A stretch of DNA of 64,000 nucleotides from assembly GCA_016788705.1 (NCBI GenBank), contig JAEUSQ010000018.1, forward strand, positions 124,001-188,000. The letters run 5' to 3'. The position numbers and the translations under genes were made by a program. Positions 52,584 to 61,564 of the stretch are shown piece by piece. The notes under the pieces were generated by a model. It saw only the letters and a program-made list of their open reading frames with translations. It did no database searches and was not told where the DNA came from. The first letter of the stretch is position 1. Each line of letters begins with the position of its first letter. This stretch comes from Bacteroidetes Order II. bacterium. Its GTDB lineage: Bacteria > Bacteroidota > Rhodothermia > Rhodothermales > UBA2364.

Positions 52584-54692
52584 TCAAAAAGATAATAGTT
52601 CGTTTGCTGCAGCCAAAATATCCGCATCTTGTGGCAGTGATGCACGCTCTAGAACATCGGAGAATGGCGAAGGAGTAAAGGTTCCTGCAACCCGCTTTAC
52701 GGGCGCATCCAGATGACGAAATGCTTTTTGCGTAATCTGTGCCGCTATTTCTGCCCCAAAACCCATAAACTCATGGTCTTCGTGCAGCACCATGACCCGG
52801 TTGGTTTTTTTAACTGACTGGATGACTGTTTCCGAATCAAAAGGTATAATGGTTCTGATATCAATAATCTCTGTGGAGACCCCTTTTTTCTCTAGCGCCC
52901 TCGAAACAGCAAGCGCTTTATATACCAACGCGCCATAGGTTACAATTGTTAGATCACTCCCTTCCTGAACCAATTTAGCTTTCCCAATGGGGACTAAGTA
53001 GTTTTCATCAGGCTCAGGAGTTTTGGCAACTGGTTGACGGTATAGGAATTTATGTTCTAAGAACAAAATAGGGTCTTTGGAGCGAATGGCTGTTTTTAAT
53101 AGCCCTTTTGCGTCAGCGGCATTGGAAGGCATCACCACTACCAATCCTGGCATGTGTGCAAAGAAGGCTTCAATATTTTGAGAATGGCATAGCCCCCCGT
53201 GAATATAGCCTCCGGTTGGAATTCGGATAACCATAGGACACTCAAACATATTATTAGACCGCCAGCGGAAGGTAGAAACCATATTGCGGATCGCCTGAAG
53301 ACCTGGCCATACATAATCGGCAAACTGAATTTCCACAACGGGTTTGTATCCTAAAAGACTAAACCCAACCGCCGTCCCAATGATTGAGTTTTCGGCCAGT
53401 GGCGAATTAAAGCACCGGTCATGTCCGAAAAGTTTTGATAAATCACGGGTAGCCGTAAAGACGCCGCCCTTTCCATCCGCCACATCTTCCCCATAAACAA
53501 TGACGTTTTTATCACGGGTCATTTCCTCTTTCAACGCATTGTTAATGGCATCTACCACCACAATATCAGGCCCGGAGGGCTTGGATTGTTCATATTTTAG
53601 CCCCAAGTCTCCATCAAACAGCACATGATGATGAAGGGTTTTGGGGTCAGGATCAGCCTGCTTTGCAGCCCAATGGGCTTCGTGGTCAATTTCTTTATGA
53701 ATGTGCTTTTTTAGATCATGTAACGCTTGTTCGGTAGCAAAACCTGCTTCAATCAACTGAAGTTCAAGCTGGATCATCGGATCCCGTTTTTTCTCGGCCT
53801 CCAGAATGGTTTTAGGCCGATATTTTGCATGGTTATCGGAGGAAGAATGAGGGAGCAAACGGACCGTTTGTGCCACAAGCATTACAGGACCATTGCCGTC
53901 CAAAATATGTTTTCGGGCAGCAGATACCGCAGCATAGCTCTTAGCCAAGTCCGTACCGTCCACCTCAATTCGGGCAAGACCTTCAAATCCTGCGGCAAGT
54001 TTATAGGCACTTCCACCAGCAGTTTGGTCTTTTACAGGTACCGAGATAGCAATCCCATTGTCTTGAACCACAAAAAGCACGGGGGCTTTATCCCTCGATG
54101 CCCAGTTTAAAGCCTCGAAAAAAGCACCCTGCGAAGTGGCCCCATCACCACAACCTACATACACCAATCCTTTTTGTTTACGATGCTTTAAGGCAAGGGC
54201 AAGACCAGCAGCAGGTAGAAACTGGGAACCCACTTCCGCCGAAGGAACCACTATATTTAACGCTTTGCTACAAAAATGCTCGGACATTTGCCGTCCACCA
54301 GAGAATGGGTCATCGGCTTTCGCCAAATGGTGTAACAAAACCTCTCGCGGGGTAATGCCCATTGCAAGACTGAGACACAAATCCCTATAATAGACATGTG
54401 CCCAATCTGTACCAATCTCCATTTGCATACCGAGCGCCATTTGTATGGCCTCGTGCCCAGAACCACCGATATGAAAAAAGCCTTTATTCTGCTTCAGTAG
54501 CATGAGCATTTTTTCATCGAGGCGTCGAGAGGTGTACATCACCTCATAAGCCCTTAGGGCTTGCTCCTTCGTAAAATCGGTTATGGAAAAGCAATTCGCA
54601 ACCAGGTCAACACAATGGCCTGTTGTTGAAAGAGTGGTTGAATCTTGCAAAGGTGGCAACACATCCGTAGCCAATTGAGGAGGTTGTAGCAT
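52584..54692 (-). CDS. Fused E1 alpha-beta subunit of a 2-oxoacid dehydrogenase
   Basis: 702 residues from ATG 54692. The first half is the E1 alpha chain (SRRLDEKMLMLLKQNKGFFHIGGSGHEAIQ; thiamine-diphosphate motif GCGDGATSQGAFFEALNWA...DN); the second half, from about 375, is E1 beta (VVDAINNALKEEMTRDKNVIVYGEDVADGKGGVF; PVVEIQFADYVWP; FRWRSNNMFECPMVIRIP). In most bacteria these are two proteins. The closest functional classes are branched-chain 2-oxoacid or pyruvate dehydrogenase E1, and given the leucine and propionyl-CoA genes here the branched-chain type is attractive but unproven. E2 and E3 are not in the window. Confidence 0.9.
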   Translation of the reverse strand: MLQPPQLATDVLPPLQDSTTLSTTGHCVDLVANCFSITDFTKEQALRAYEVMYTSRRLDEKMLMLLKQNKGFFHIGGSGHEAIQMALGMQMEIGTDWAHVYYRDLCLSLAMGITPREVLLHHLAKADDPFSGGRQMSEHFCSKALNIVVPSAEVGSQFLPAAGLALALKHRKQKGLVYVGCGDGATSQGAFFEALNWASRDKAPVLFVVQDNGIAISVPVKDQTAGGSAYKLAAGFEGLARIEVDGTDLAKSYAAVSAARKHILDGNGPVMLVAQTVRLLPHSSSDNHAKYRPKTILEAEKKRDPMIQLELQLIEAGFATEQALHDLKKHIHKEIDHEAHWAAKQADPDPKTLHHHVLFDGDLGLKYEQSKPSGPDIVVVDAINNALKEEMTRDKNVIVYGEDVADGKGGVFTATRDLSKLFGHDRCFNSPLAENSIIGTAVGFSLLGYKPVVEIQFADYVWPGLQAIRNMVSTFRWRSNNMFECPMVIRIPTGGYIHGGLCHSQNIEAFFAHMPGLVVVMPSNAADAKGLLKTAIRSKDPILFLEHKFLYRQPVAKTPEPDENYLVPIGKAKLVQEGSDLTIVTYGALVYKALAVSRALEKKGVSTEIIDIRTIIPFDSETVIQSVKKTNRVMVLHEDHEFMGFGAEIAAQITQKAFRHLDAPVKRVAGTFTPSPFSDVLERASLPQDADILAAANELLSF

Positions 54693-54851
54693 GACAAAAG
54701 ATCGGGAAACGATGATAAGGGTTGTCTGCGTGCCAAACGCTCCTTTTTCACTCAAATGGCCATATGACCTTTGGGTGGGTCAGTTCAATGCTTAGGGGAA
54801 CGTATGGGCTATAAAGACAATATACAAAAAAACGCCCTTCTTGGAAATTGG

Positions 54852-56312
54852 TCAACTTGAATTTGAAGACAAAGCAGACGCAGAAATGGGTAATTCAAAC
54901 CAAAAGCGAGAACCCCTACCCTCCGTACTTTCGACATGGATGTTTTCGCCATGTGCATTTAATATTTGTTTAACAATGCTCAATCCAAGCCCGGTACCTC
55001 CCATTGCTCTAGACCGAGCGGCATCTACCCGATAAAACCGTTCAAAAATGCGATCGAGATGCTCTTCTGGAATTCCCCTACCTGTATCCATAACCTCGAC
55101 CCGTACCTTATCACCATTCCGCCGATAACGTACCCGCACAGTACCATTGGCATGATCGGTATATTTCAAAGCATTGTGGATGAGGTTCGTCAATACCTGC
55201 CTAATCCGGCTTCTGTCTGCAAACACTTGCTGGTGTTCATTATCCACCACCAAATCTAAAGTTTTTTCCTTTGCCAAATAGTCTAACTCATCCGCCACTT
55301 CGTCTAAAAGAGACTTCAAATCAAATTGACTTGGCTTAATGGTCTCTTCGCGATATTCCAAACGTGCAATTTCGAGCAAATCCGAGAATAAGCTATTTAA
55401 ACGTTGAACATTATTTAATCCTTTCCCCACATACATTTGGCGCATTTTGGGCGTCAGGTTGTCAGACGCGAGTGCTTCTAAATAACCACCAATAGAAAAA
55501 ATAGGGTTGCGGACCTCGTGGCTCACATTTCCAATGAACTCATTTTGGAAGCGTGTTAAGCGCTTTAGTTCGAGAATATCTAGACGGAAGCGTCGGGACA
55601 TCAAGTTTAGACTTTCGGCTAAATCCTGAATTTCGGCTGCCTGTGTATCAATTTTGATCTCTTCATCCAGATGTCCTGCATTAATCTTACGTGCGGTCAG
55701 GATAATTTTCTGTAAGGGCTGCGTTATTTTATGAGACGCCAGCCAACTAGCCATCCAAACGAGCGTAATAGAAATAAGAATAGCAAAAAGCAGGATATAA
55801 TTCCCGTTTCGATTAACCTCATAAAAAAAGAGTGAGTGACCATAATATACCTTCAGATTTCCATTAGGATACCCACTTAATTGAGGGAAAAGTATTTTAT
55901 GGTTTATGGAGGCTCCTTTTGGAAGTACCTGAAAATTGTGCGAACGAATTACAAGTCCATTCGATAATTCGATCAAAGTTTGGACACCCGAAATACTTGA
56001 AACCATATCCAATTGTGTTTGAACGTCTGCTACGGTGCGAGCAGTTGTGAGCATATTTTTTAAGTATGCTGCTTGTCTTTCGGTCTCGGTGATTTCAATT
56101 TGCCTAAGTCGAGGAGTGCTATAGAAATGAATAAATAGCGCTATTGAAAAAGATATCGCAATGAGGAATAAAAGATTGGTTGCGACCAACCATGATTGTG
56201 TACTGGCTCGACGCAAAAAAGTAAATTTTGTCAGCCAAGCCAGTAACACAGACCGATTAGGTGTATCGAAGGAGGTCTCTTTTAAAGGATCATTTCCTTT
56301 CGAATGGAGCAT
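54852..56312 (-). CDS. Membrane sensor histidine kinase with HAMP domain
   Basis: 486 residues from ATG 56312 (the GTG at 56321 is an alternative). Two membrane helices (about 41-62 and 171-192) flank a periplasmic sensor of about 105 residues. A HAMP domain follows (192-245), then HisKA with phospho-acceptor His265 in GNVSHEVRNPIF, and the ATPase domain with N box LIHNALKY, G1 DTGRGIPEE and G2 GGTGLGLSIV. It autophosphorylates and passes phosphate to the adjacent OmpR-type regulator, whose 3' end it overlaps by 23 bases. The stimulus is unknown. Confidence 0.94.
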   Translation of the reverse strand: MLHSKGNDPLKETSFDTPNRSVLLAWLTKFTFLRRASTQSWLVATNLLFLIAISFSIALFIHFYSTPRLRQIEITETERQAAYLKNMLTTARTVADVQTQLDMVSSISGVQTLIELSNGLVIRSHNFQVLPKGASINHKILFPQLSGYPNGNLKVYYGHSLFFYEVNRNGNYILLFAILISITLVWMASWLASHKITQPLQKIILTARKINAGHLDEEIKIDTQAAEIQDLAESLNLMSRRFRLDILELKRLTRFQNEFIGNVSHEVRNPIFSIGGYLEALASDNLTPKMRQMYVGKGLNNVQRLNSLFSDLLEIARLEYREETIKPSQFDLKSLLDEVADELDYLAKEKTLDLVVDNEHQQVFADRSRIRQVLTNLIHNALKYTDHANGTVRVRYRRNGDKVRVEVMDTGRGIPEEHLDRIFERFYRVDAARSRAMGGTGLGLSIVKQILNAHGENIHVESTEGRGSRFWFELPISASALSSNSS

Positions 56313-57021
56313 CGTCTTCACCTACTTCCTCTTCGACAAAACGATATCCAACCCCACGAACGGTTTGAATGTATTTAGAGAAAGTACCCAGTTTTTCACG
56401 TAGGTTTTTGATATGGGCATCTACGGTTCTTTCCGTGACCATCATGGCATCTTTCCAAATGGTATCAAGTAATTGGATGCGCGTAAAGGCTTTGCGTGGG
56501 TGACGTACTAAATACATCAGCAATTCAAATTCGGTGAGCGTGAGGCCTAAATCTTTGCCATGGTATTCTGCGCGGTATTCTTCCTCGAAGATGGTGAGGT
56601 CTTTCACGGTAAGGGTACGACTCTCTTCAACACCAGCTCGTCGAATAACCGCTTTGACATTGGCGACCAATACTTGTGGAGATACAGGCTTGGTCAAATA
56701 AACATCTGCACCAAGCATAAGACCACGTACATGGTCTTCTTCTTCGCCTTTTGCACTCAGAAATATGATAGGAATCATTTCCGTTTCTACGCGCGAACGG
56801 AGGCGACGACACACTTCGAAGCCATCAATTTTAGGCAACATAATATCCAAAACAATCAGATCAACCTCACTGGTGGCTTTGGCTATGGCTTCTTCTCCAT
56901 CAAAAGCATTGATTACATTATAACCTTCCTGAGACAGAAAAAGGGTTATGACGTCGTTCACATCTTCCTCGTCATCCACGACCAGAATAGTGAGATGTGA
57001 TGTATTGGTTGTTTTAACCAT
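56290..57021 (-). CDS. OmpR/PhoB-type response regulator
   Basis: 243 residues. Receiver domain about 10-125 with the acidic pair DD (16-17), phospho-acceptor Asp59 (LIVLDIMLPKIDG) and switch Lys in YLTKPVSP. A winged-helix DNA-binding domain follows (about 140-235: LTLTEFELLMYLVRHPRKAFTRIQLL, RTVDAHIKNLREKLG, VRGVGYRF). It is the first gene of a two-gene operon with the histidine kinase. Three copies of TGAAGAC lie upstream of its start and could be its own binding boxes. Confidence 0.95.
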   Translation of the reverse strand: MVKTTNTSHLTILVVDDEEDVNDVITLFLSQEGYNVINAFDGEEAIAKATSEVDLIVLDIMLPKIDGFEVCRRLRSRVETEMIPIIFLSAKGEEEDHVRGLMLGADVYLTKPVSPQVLVANVKAVIRRAGVEESRTLTVKDLTIFEEEYRAEYHGKDLGLTLTEFELLMYLVRHPRKAFTRIQLLDTIWKDAMMVTERTVDAHIKNLREKLGTFSKYIQTVRGVGYRFVEEEVGEDDAPFERK

Positions 57022-57081
57022 AAACGTTTTATTTAGCAGGCTTTAAGGGACCTGATGAATTAAAGAAACAAAATAGAATTA

Positions 57082-57128
57082 TGAAGACAAGATACAAATA
57101 TTGTGAAGACGTTTATGTGTCTTCACAA
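57082..57128. promoter_or_regulatory. TGAAGAC boxes and inverted repeat upstream of the response regulator
   Basis: TGAAGAC occurs at 57082-57088 and 57104-57110, exactly 22 bases (two helical turns) apart, and inverted at 57119-57125. The last two belong to a perfect 10-bp inverted repeat, TTGTGAAGAC (57101-57110) and GTCTTCACAA (57119-57128). It is about 60-107 bases upstream of the regulator start; it could instead terminate the upstream gene. Confidence 0.5.
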
Positions 57129-57146
57129 AAACAACACATTTCATTC

Positions 57147-58787
57147 TTATTGATTCAATATAATGGAACGTGTTAGCGCCCTTTCTCCAATGGTTGTACG
57201 TAGATAATAAAGGCCATTCGCTTTGTCCGATAAACCAAAAGCCTGTCGTTCAGTACCGTTGATGTTCTTTCTTTCAGAAAGCAATCTACGACCTAAGACG
57301 TCAAATATTTCAAAAGTAACCCATTCTGGTTTGGAAGTTACGACTTCGGCCCAGAACCGTCCACGCGCCGGGTTCGGAAACACGGATAGCGTACTGATTG
57401 TGGTTGGCACAGGCTCTTGATTAATGGGGACTGTATTTTTCAGGGTAAGTTTGAGGGCATCCGTCACCACATAGATCGGCGCACCATCTCCTTTGGCATT
57501 ATCGGTCACCACGACCGAATCAGTTGAGGCAAGTTTAAATGTACCCAATTTATTCCATAAGCCCGCAGTGGTAGGAACGGACTGATCTACTTTTACCGTT
57601 GTTGCTATTCCTTTTTGATAGATGGTAAAGGGCGTATCTTTGGCACGATTAAACGAGGGGATCCACCATGCAAACAAGTCATAATCTCCTTCCTGTGGGA
57701 TGGTTTTAAGATAAAAAGTGGCTTTGTCTCCTCCCGTCCCTGTTTCGTTCAATCTTGCTTTTGTGGTTCCATGAAAAGGCGTATTGGCACTTTCGAACCA
57801 ACCATTGGCACCTCTTTCTTTGTAGCAACACGTATCCCCGGTATCAATAAACGTGTCGGCAGAAGGTGCAGGTGGTTTGGGTTTAGGCATAATGGAAAGC
57901 ACGGTTGGTACTTTTCGCTCGGATCCGTCGCTTGGTTTATTGATTACAGTAGTCCCAATCGCCAATGTAGAAGAGCCGCCACCATCAAGGTTCATGGCCT
58001 CCACCGCCCCCAAATCCAGCATCAACTTGGCCATTTCTGGCAACGTAGCCCCCCTACCAGAACCGCGTCCATCCACTACCATAAGGATAAGTTTATTGTC
58101 TGTAGTGTAACCAATTGCTGATCGCGGATCTTGGATATTGGACTCTACTCCCGAACCAAAAAAAACTTCTTCTTCCCAAGTAACTTTTTGGGCACTTTTT
58201 TCCACCAAGACAGGTCCTCCCCCAATGCCTTCAAATACCTTCCAAACACTACCCCCCTCCGGAAATATTTCGGTTGGTTGTGCCTGAGGCACACCTTGCT
58301 TATTGGGCGAAGGGGCGGAATAGCCGTAAACAGTCCCATTTACCTCATAGGTCCAAGCAATATCCGGTTTTTTGTCGGTCATGATGCCAAAAGCGGCACG
58401 TGTTGGGAAGTATGGCGTACCACTTCGGGTAAGTTGTTTGATATTTGGAACAAGTACTTTCCCGTTTTGCGCAACTAGACTAAAGGACGAGGTCCCTCCA
58501 AAAAAGCCCCCGTTGATGGTGGCATAACCCTTGTTAGCAGCAGCAAAGGAAGAAACCGTCTCGGTACCTACTGAGGAGATCAAACTCTTTATTACATAAC
58601 TGCTGGTATCCGCGAGGTCAATCTGTACATAATACGCAGGTATGGCCTTGTCTTCAAAAACACGAATGGAAGCCGGAAGACCTGCATTTAAATCCGCTCT
58701 GGGGCTCCAATTAGCCGAAAACTGGGCTTTTGTATAAGGTGAAAAACACCAGATGAGTAAAAAAAGAACGCTTAGACGCATCATCAT
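57147..58787 (-). CDS. T9SS-exported phosphodiester glycosidase (NAGPA-like) with golvesin-like domain
   Basis: About 546 residues. The Sec signal ends near YTKAQ. The phosphodiester glycosidase (NAGPA/DUF2233) domain covers about 60-305: YATINGGFFGG, PRSAIGYT and MNLDGGGSSTL are its marks; relatives remove GlcNAc from phosphodiesters. A domain of about 125 residues follows (DTCCYKERGANGWFESAN) resembling the golvesin C-terminal/xanthan-lyase carbohydrate-binding domain. The last 75 residues form a type A Por sorting domain (VFPNPARGRFWAE...IFDVLGRRL...NGLYYLRTT). It should be exported and surface-attached, acting on sugar-phosphate polymers; the substrate is unknown. It is 56 bases downstream of alr. 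Confidence 0.86.
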   Translation of the reverse strand: MMMRLSVLFLLIWCFSPYTKAQFSANWSPRADLNAGLPASIRVFEDKAIPAYYVQIDLADTSSYVIKSLISSVGTETVSSFAAANKGYATINGGFFGGTSSFSLVAQNGKVLVPNIKQLTRSGTPYFPTRAAFGIMTDKKPDIAWTYEVNGTVYGYSAPSPNKQGVPQAQPTEIFPEGGSVWKVFEGIGGGPVLVEKSAQKVTWEEEVFFGSGVESNIQDPRSAIGYTTDNKLILMVVDGRGSGRGATLPEMAKLMLDLGAVEAMNLDGGGSSTLAIGTTVINKPSDGSERKVPTVLSIMPKPKPPAPSADTFIDTGDTCCYKERGANGWFESANTPFHGTTKARLNETGTGGDKATFYLKTIPQEGDYDLFAWWIPSFNRAKDTPFTIYQKGIATTVKVDQSVPTTAGLWNKLGTFKLASTDSVVVTDNAKGDGAPIYVVTDALKLTLKNTVPINQEPVPTTISTLSVFPNPARGRFWAEVVTSKPEWVTFEIFDVLGRRLLSERKNINGTERQAFGLSDKANGLYYLRTTIGERALTRSIILNQ

Positions 58788-58843
58788 TGTTAACTGGGTT
58801 AAAGGATTCGCAAATATAACACTTGATAAGGCGCTTGCCAATT

Positions 58844-59950
58844 TTATTCATCAAGATATTCCCTTGGCACACGGTGAGAAACACCTGTCACCAAGGTGTA
58901 AGGGATGGTCTCACCCCAAGATGCCACTTCGGCGGCGCCCAACGTTTCACTTCCCCATAAAACCACTTCGTCTCCATATGCCACCGTTTTGGTAGGCCCC
59001 ACTTCTATCATCAACATATCCATACAAATTTTTCCGATCACCCGATATCGCTTTCCATTGACTTCTACCCATCCTCTATTGCTAAGGTGGCGAATATAAC
59101 CATCCGCATAACCAGCTGCGACCGTAGCCACCCAGGTATCGCAAGGGGCTTTCCAGGTACGTCCATATGAAACAGATGTGCCGCGAGAAATATACTTGAC
59201 TTGGGCGATTTTGCTCACCAACTTCATTACGGGAAGCAACTTCTGTTCTTGCATGGGTTCACAAGGGTCAATTCCCCACAATCCAACACCAATTCGTGCC
59301 CATGAGGGTGCGTATTTTGTGGGAAATCCTGTTTGGTTTAGTATGCCAGCGGTGTTTTGCACGTGGGTTTTTTTATTTGCAATAACGGAAAATGAATTAA
59401 TTTGCTGTTCTGTGAATCCATCGGCAAGATTGTCCGAAACAGCAAAGTGTGTCCAATTTCCCACCAGTGTCAGATTAGGCATGGTTTCAATAGTGTGCCT
59501 CGCGTCCTCCCACTGCTGCGGCCATATCCCAAGTCGGGTCATACCCGTATCTATTTTAACATGGATACGGATAGGATCGTTTTCCTTTTTAAGCACTTCC
59601 AAAAATGACAGGTCATGGAGGGTAAGGTCTAAATCGTATTGTACATATGCCGGTAAAAACTCTGGAAACGGCGCTCCGAGTACCAATATTCTCTCTAAAA
59701 TACCATGCTCCCTAAGTTTAACCGCCTCCGCAACCGTAGCAACGGCAAACATGTGAATAGATTCCTTTTGCAAACATTGCGCAATGCGTATAGCCCCATG
59801 CCCATAAGCATCCGCCTTGACCACTGCCATCACATCTATTGAACCCAAATGCGTGCGTATTACGGCCAAATTATGTCTTAAATTATTTAAGTTGATTATG
59901 GCTTTCGTTGGTGATAAATTATACATGGTTTCTGGTGCTTTTTTTGCCAT
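58844..59950 (-). CDS. alr: Alanine racemase
   Basis: 368 residues, fold-type III PLP enzyme that makes D-alanine for peptidoglycan. Lys45 in VVKADAYGHG holds PLP; Tyr262 (SVSYGRTW) is the second catalytic base. VKIDTGMTRLG and LVTGVSHRVPREY near the end are standard. No UDP-MurNAc-tripeptide ligase (MurF) fusion is present, unlike in some Bacteroidota. Starts at ATG 59950, divergent from the OmpA-like gene. Confidence 0.95.
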   Translation of the reverse strand: MAKKAPETMYNLSPTKAIINLNNLRHNLAVIRTHLGSIDVMAVVKADAYGHGAIRIAQCLQKESIHMFAVATVAEAVKLREHGILERILVLGAPFPEFLPAYVQYDLDLTLHDLSFLEVLKKENDPIRIHVKIDTGMTRLGIWPQQWEDARHTIETMPNLTLVGNWTHFAVSDNLADGFTEQQINSFSVIANKKTHVQNTAGILNQTGFPTKYAPSWARIGVGLWGIDPCEPMQEQKLLPVMKLVSKIAQVKYISRGTSVSYGRTWKAPCDTWVATVAAGYADGYIRHLSNRGWVEVNGKRYRVIGKICMDMLMIEVGPTKTVAYGDEVVLWGSETLGAAEVASWGETIPYTLVTGVSHRVPREYLDE

Positions 59951-60071
59951 AAGATACAGGAAACGAAAATCATAAACTTAAAAGGCTTTGCAAAGAGCAA
60001 TTGGAATATCCCACCTACCTATCTACCTGCCCCGCCATTGTGACTTCTATTTCATCCTAACCATTTACTAA

Positions 60072-61520
60072 ATGGCACACTCACGCTTACACCTTAAATT
60101 AAGTGTTTATATATTTACCTGTGTATTATTTGCAAACTTTAAATGGCTTAAAGGACAAAATGGTTTATACATTGAAGCAACCCCGCTTTGGTCTGTGACC
60201 AATCAGACTGATTCCTTTATGTTTGGGACACTTTTTATTGAACGAGACCAAGTACCATTATATGGTGGGAGATTCGGCTTGGGATACCAATGGAAGTCAC
60301 TTTTCAGTGCGGGACTTTCCGGCGAAGCCGTATTCGAAGACAAAAGATTACGGTTGGAATTATTGCGGGGCGAAGCCCGGTTTTTTCCGTTTCGTCTAAA
60401 GAAATTAGACCCTTATATTCTCTTAGGCTATGCCAAATCGCTATCTCAACATACAACAGTCACATTTTCTGGGCCTTATTTGGGATGGGGCCTTTCTGTG
60501 GCCCTTACTCCTGATTTTTCCTTGATTGGATCGGCCCAATATCGTTTCGATTTCCTCAAAAGCAACATTGTAAACCGCCGTATAACATATGATTATTTAA
60601 TCGGCTTAAAGTATCAATTTGGAAAAAAAATCAGCAATAAAACTTATAATAACCATAATAATTTTCCTCATGACATTGCCGTCATAGGCCGAGAAATCCC
60701 AGCGGCCCTACAGATCAATCAACCAGCCTATTTTGCAATTACACTTTTACCAGCAGACAGTGCTGCCCGAATAAAATGGCATTTTTCAGACGGCCAAAAA
60801 GCTGAAGGAGAAGAAGTACACCTGGTTTTTAGCGAAAAAGGAACCCTGAGGGGCACCCTCGAAGTCGTACTTGGCCGTAGAAAAACCATCGAAAATTTTA
60901 CCGTTGAGATTATAGAGCCGATTGATGCATGTGTGCAGCCAATTATTTCGGAAATACAGGTTCCAGGACGTTTTATGGAAGGCGAGACAACCCGAATTAT
61001 CCCTCATGCTAATGGTAGCTATCCACTACGCTATGCCTGGCGGTTTCCGTTGTCGTTGCAAACTGGTAGGCCAGAGCCAGAGGTCAGATTGCCAGCGGGT
61101 TTTCAAGAAATTGAGCTCTTCGTACAGAACGAATGTGGAGAAGCCCTTCGAACCACACGGGTCTTCGTCATGCAAAACCCTGCTTGTAAAGTGATTCGCC
61201 CCATTCCCCCGGTACGTTTTTCACCCGGAAATATAGAACTTGACACAAACGCCCAATTAGCCCTTGAGCAAAGTTTAGGCCAATTGTCTGCTTGCCCTTC
61301 TGTTTGCCTTTCGGTTCAAGCGTTTGGCGATGGCACCGAGCCAACGGCCTTGAGGGCCAAACAACGCGCCAACCATACCGTTGGTTTTTTGGTTGCACGT
61401 GGTATTCCGGCCACCCGCATCCAAGAAATTACTTCATCAGCGCAACCAGAAGCATCTTGTAAGGCAATATCTGCACCCAATTGTCGAAGAGCAGAGATTA
61501 AGGTTGTGCCTTGTGAATAA
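60072..61520 (+). CDS. Outer-membrane protein with beta-barrel and OmpA-like C-terminal domain
   Basis: 482 residues. After a Sec signal (ending about residue 29), residues 30-195 form an eight-strand-type barrel (GLYIEATPLWSV; GGRFGLGYQWKSL; YDYLIGLKYQFG). Residues about 215-375 are two PKD-like beta domains (IKWHFSDGQKAEG; LRYAWRFPL). The C-terminal part has PPVRFSPGNIELDTNAQLALEQ, VQAFGDGTEPTALRAKQRANHTVGFLVARGIPATRI and NCRRAEIKV, an OmpA/MotB peptidoglycan-binding domain with an extra pair of cysteines. It likely tethers the outer membrane to the wall. Followed immediately by a bidirectional terminator. Confidence 0.85.
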   Translation: MAHSRLHLKLSVYIFTCVLFANFKWLKGQNGLYIEATPLWSVTNQTDSFMFGTLFIERDQVPLYGGRFGLGYQWKSLFSAGLSGEAVFEDKRLRLELLRGEARFFPFRLKKLDPYILLGYAKSLSQHTTVTFSGPYLGWGLSVALTPDFSLIGSAQYRFDFLKSNIVNRRITYDYLIGLKYQFGKKISNKTYNNHNNFPHDIAVIGREIPAALQINQPAYFAITLLPADSAARIKWHFSDGQKAEGEEVHLVFSEKGTLRGTLEVVLGRRKTIENFTVEIIEPIDACVQPIISEIQVPGRFMEGETTRIIPHANGSYPLRYAWRFPLSLQTGRPEPEVRLPAGFQEIELFVQNECGEALRTTRVFVMQNPACKVIRPIPPVRFSPGNIELDTNAQLALEQSLGQLSACPSVCLSVQAFGDGTEPTALRAKQRANHTVGFLVARGIPATRIQEITSSAQPEASCKAISAPNCRRAEIKVVPCE

Positions 61521-61521
61521 A

Positions 61522-61545
61522 AAAAGCCCGAATAGACGGGCTTTT
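61522..61545. terminator. Bidirectional terminator between the OmpA-like gene and sucC
   Basis: AAAAGCCCG (61522-61530) and CGGGCTTTT (61537-61545) with a 6-base loop. A-run and T-run flank the stem on both sides, so it can end transcripts from both convergent genes. Confidence 0.9.
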
Positions 61546-61564
61546 AATTCATGGGTAACAGCAT

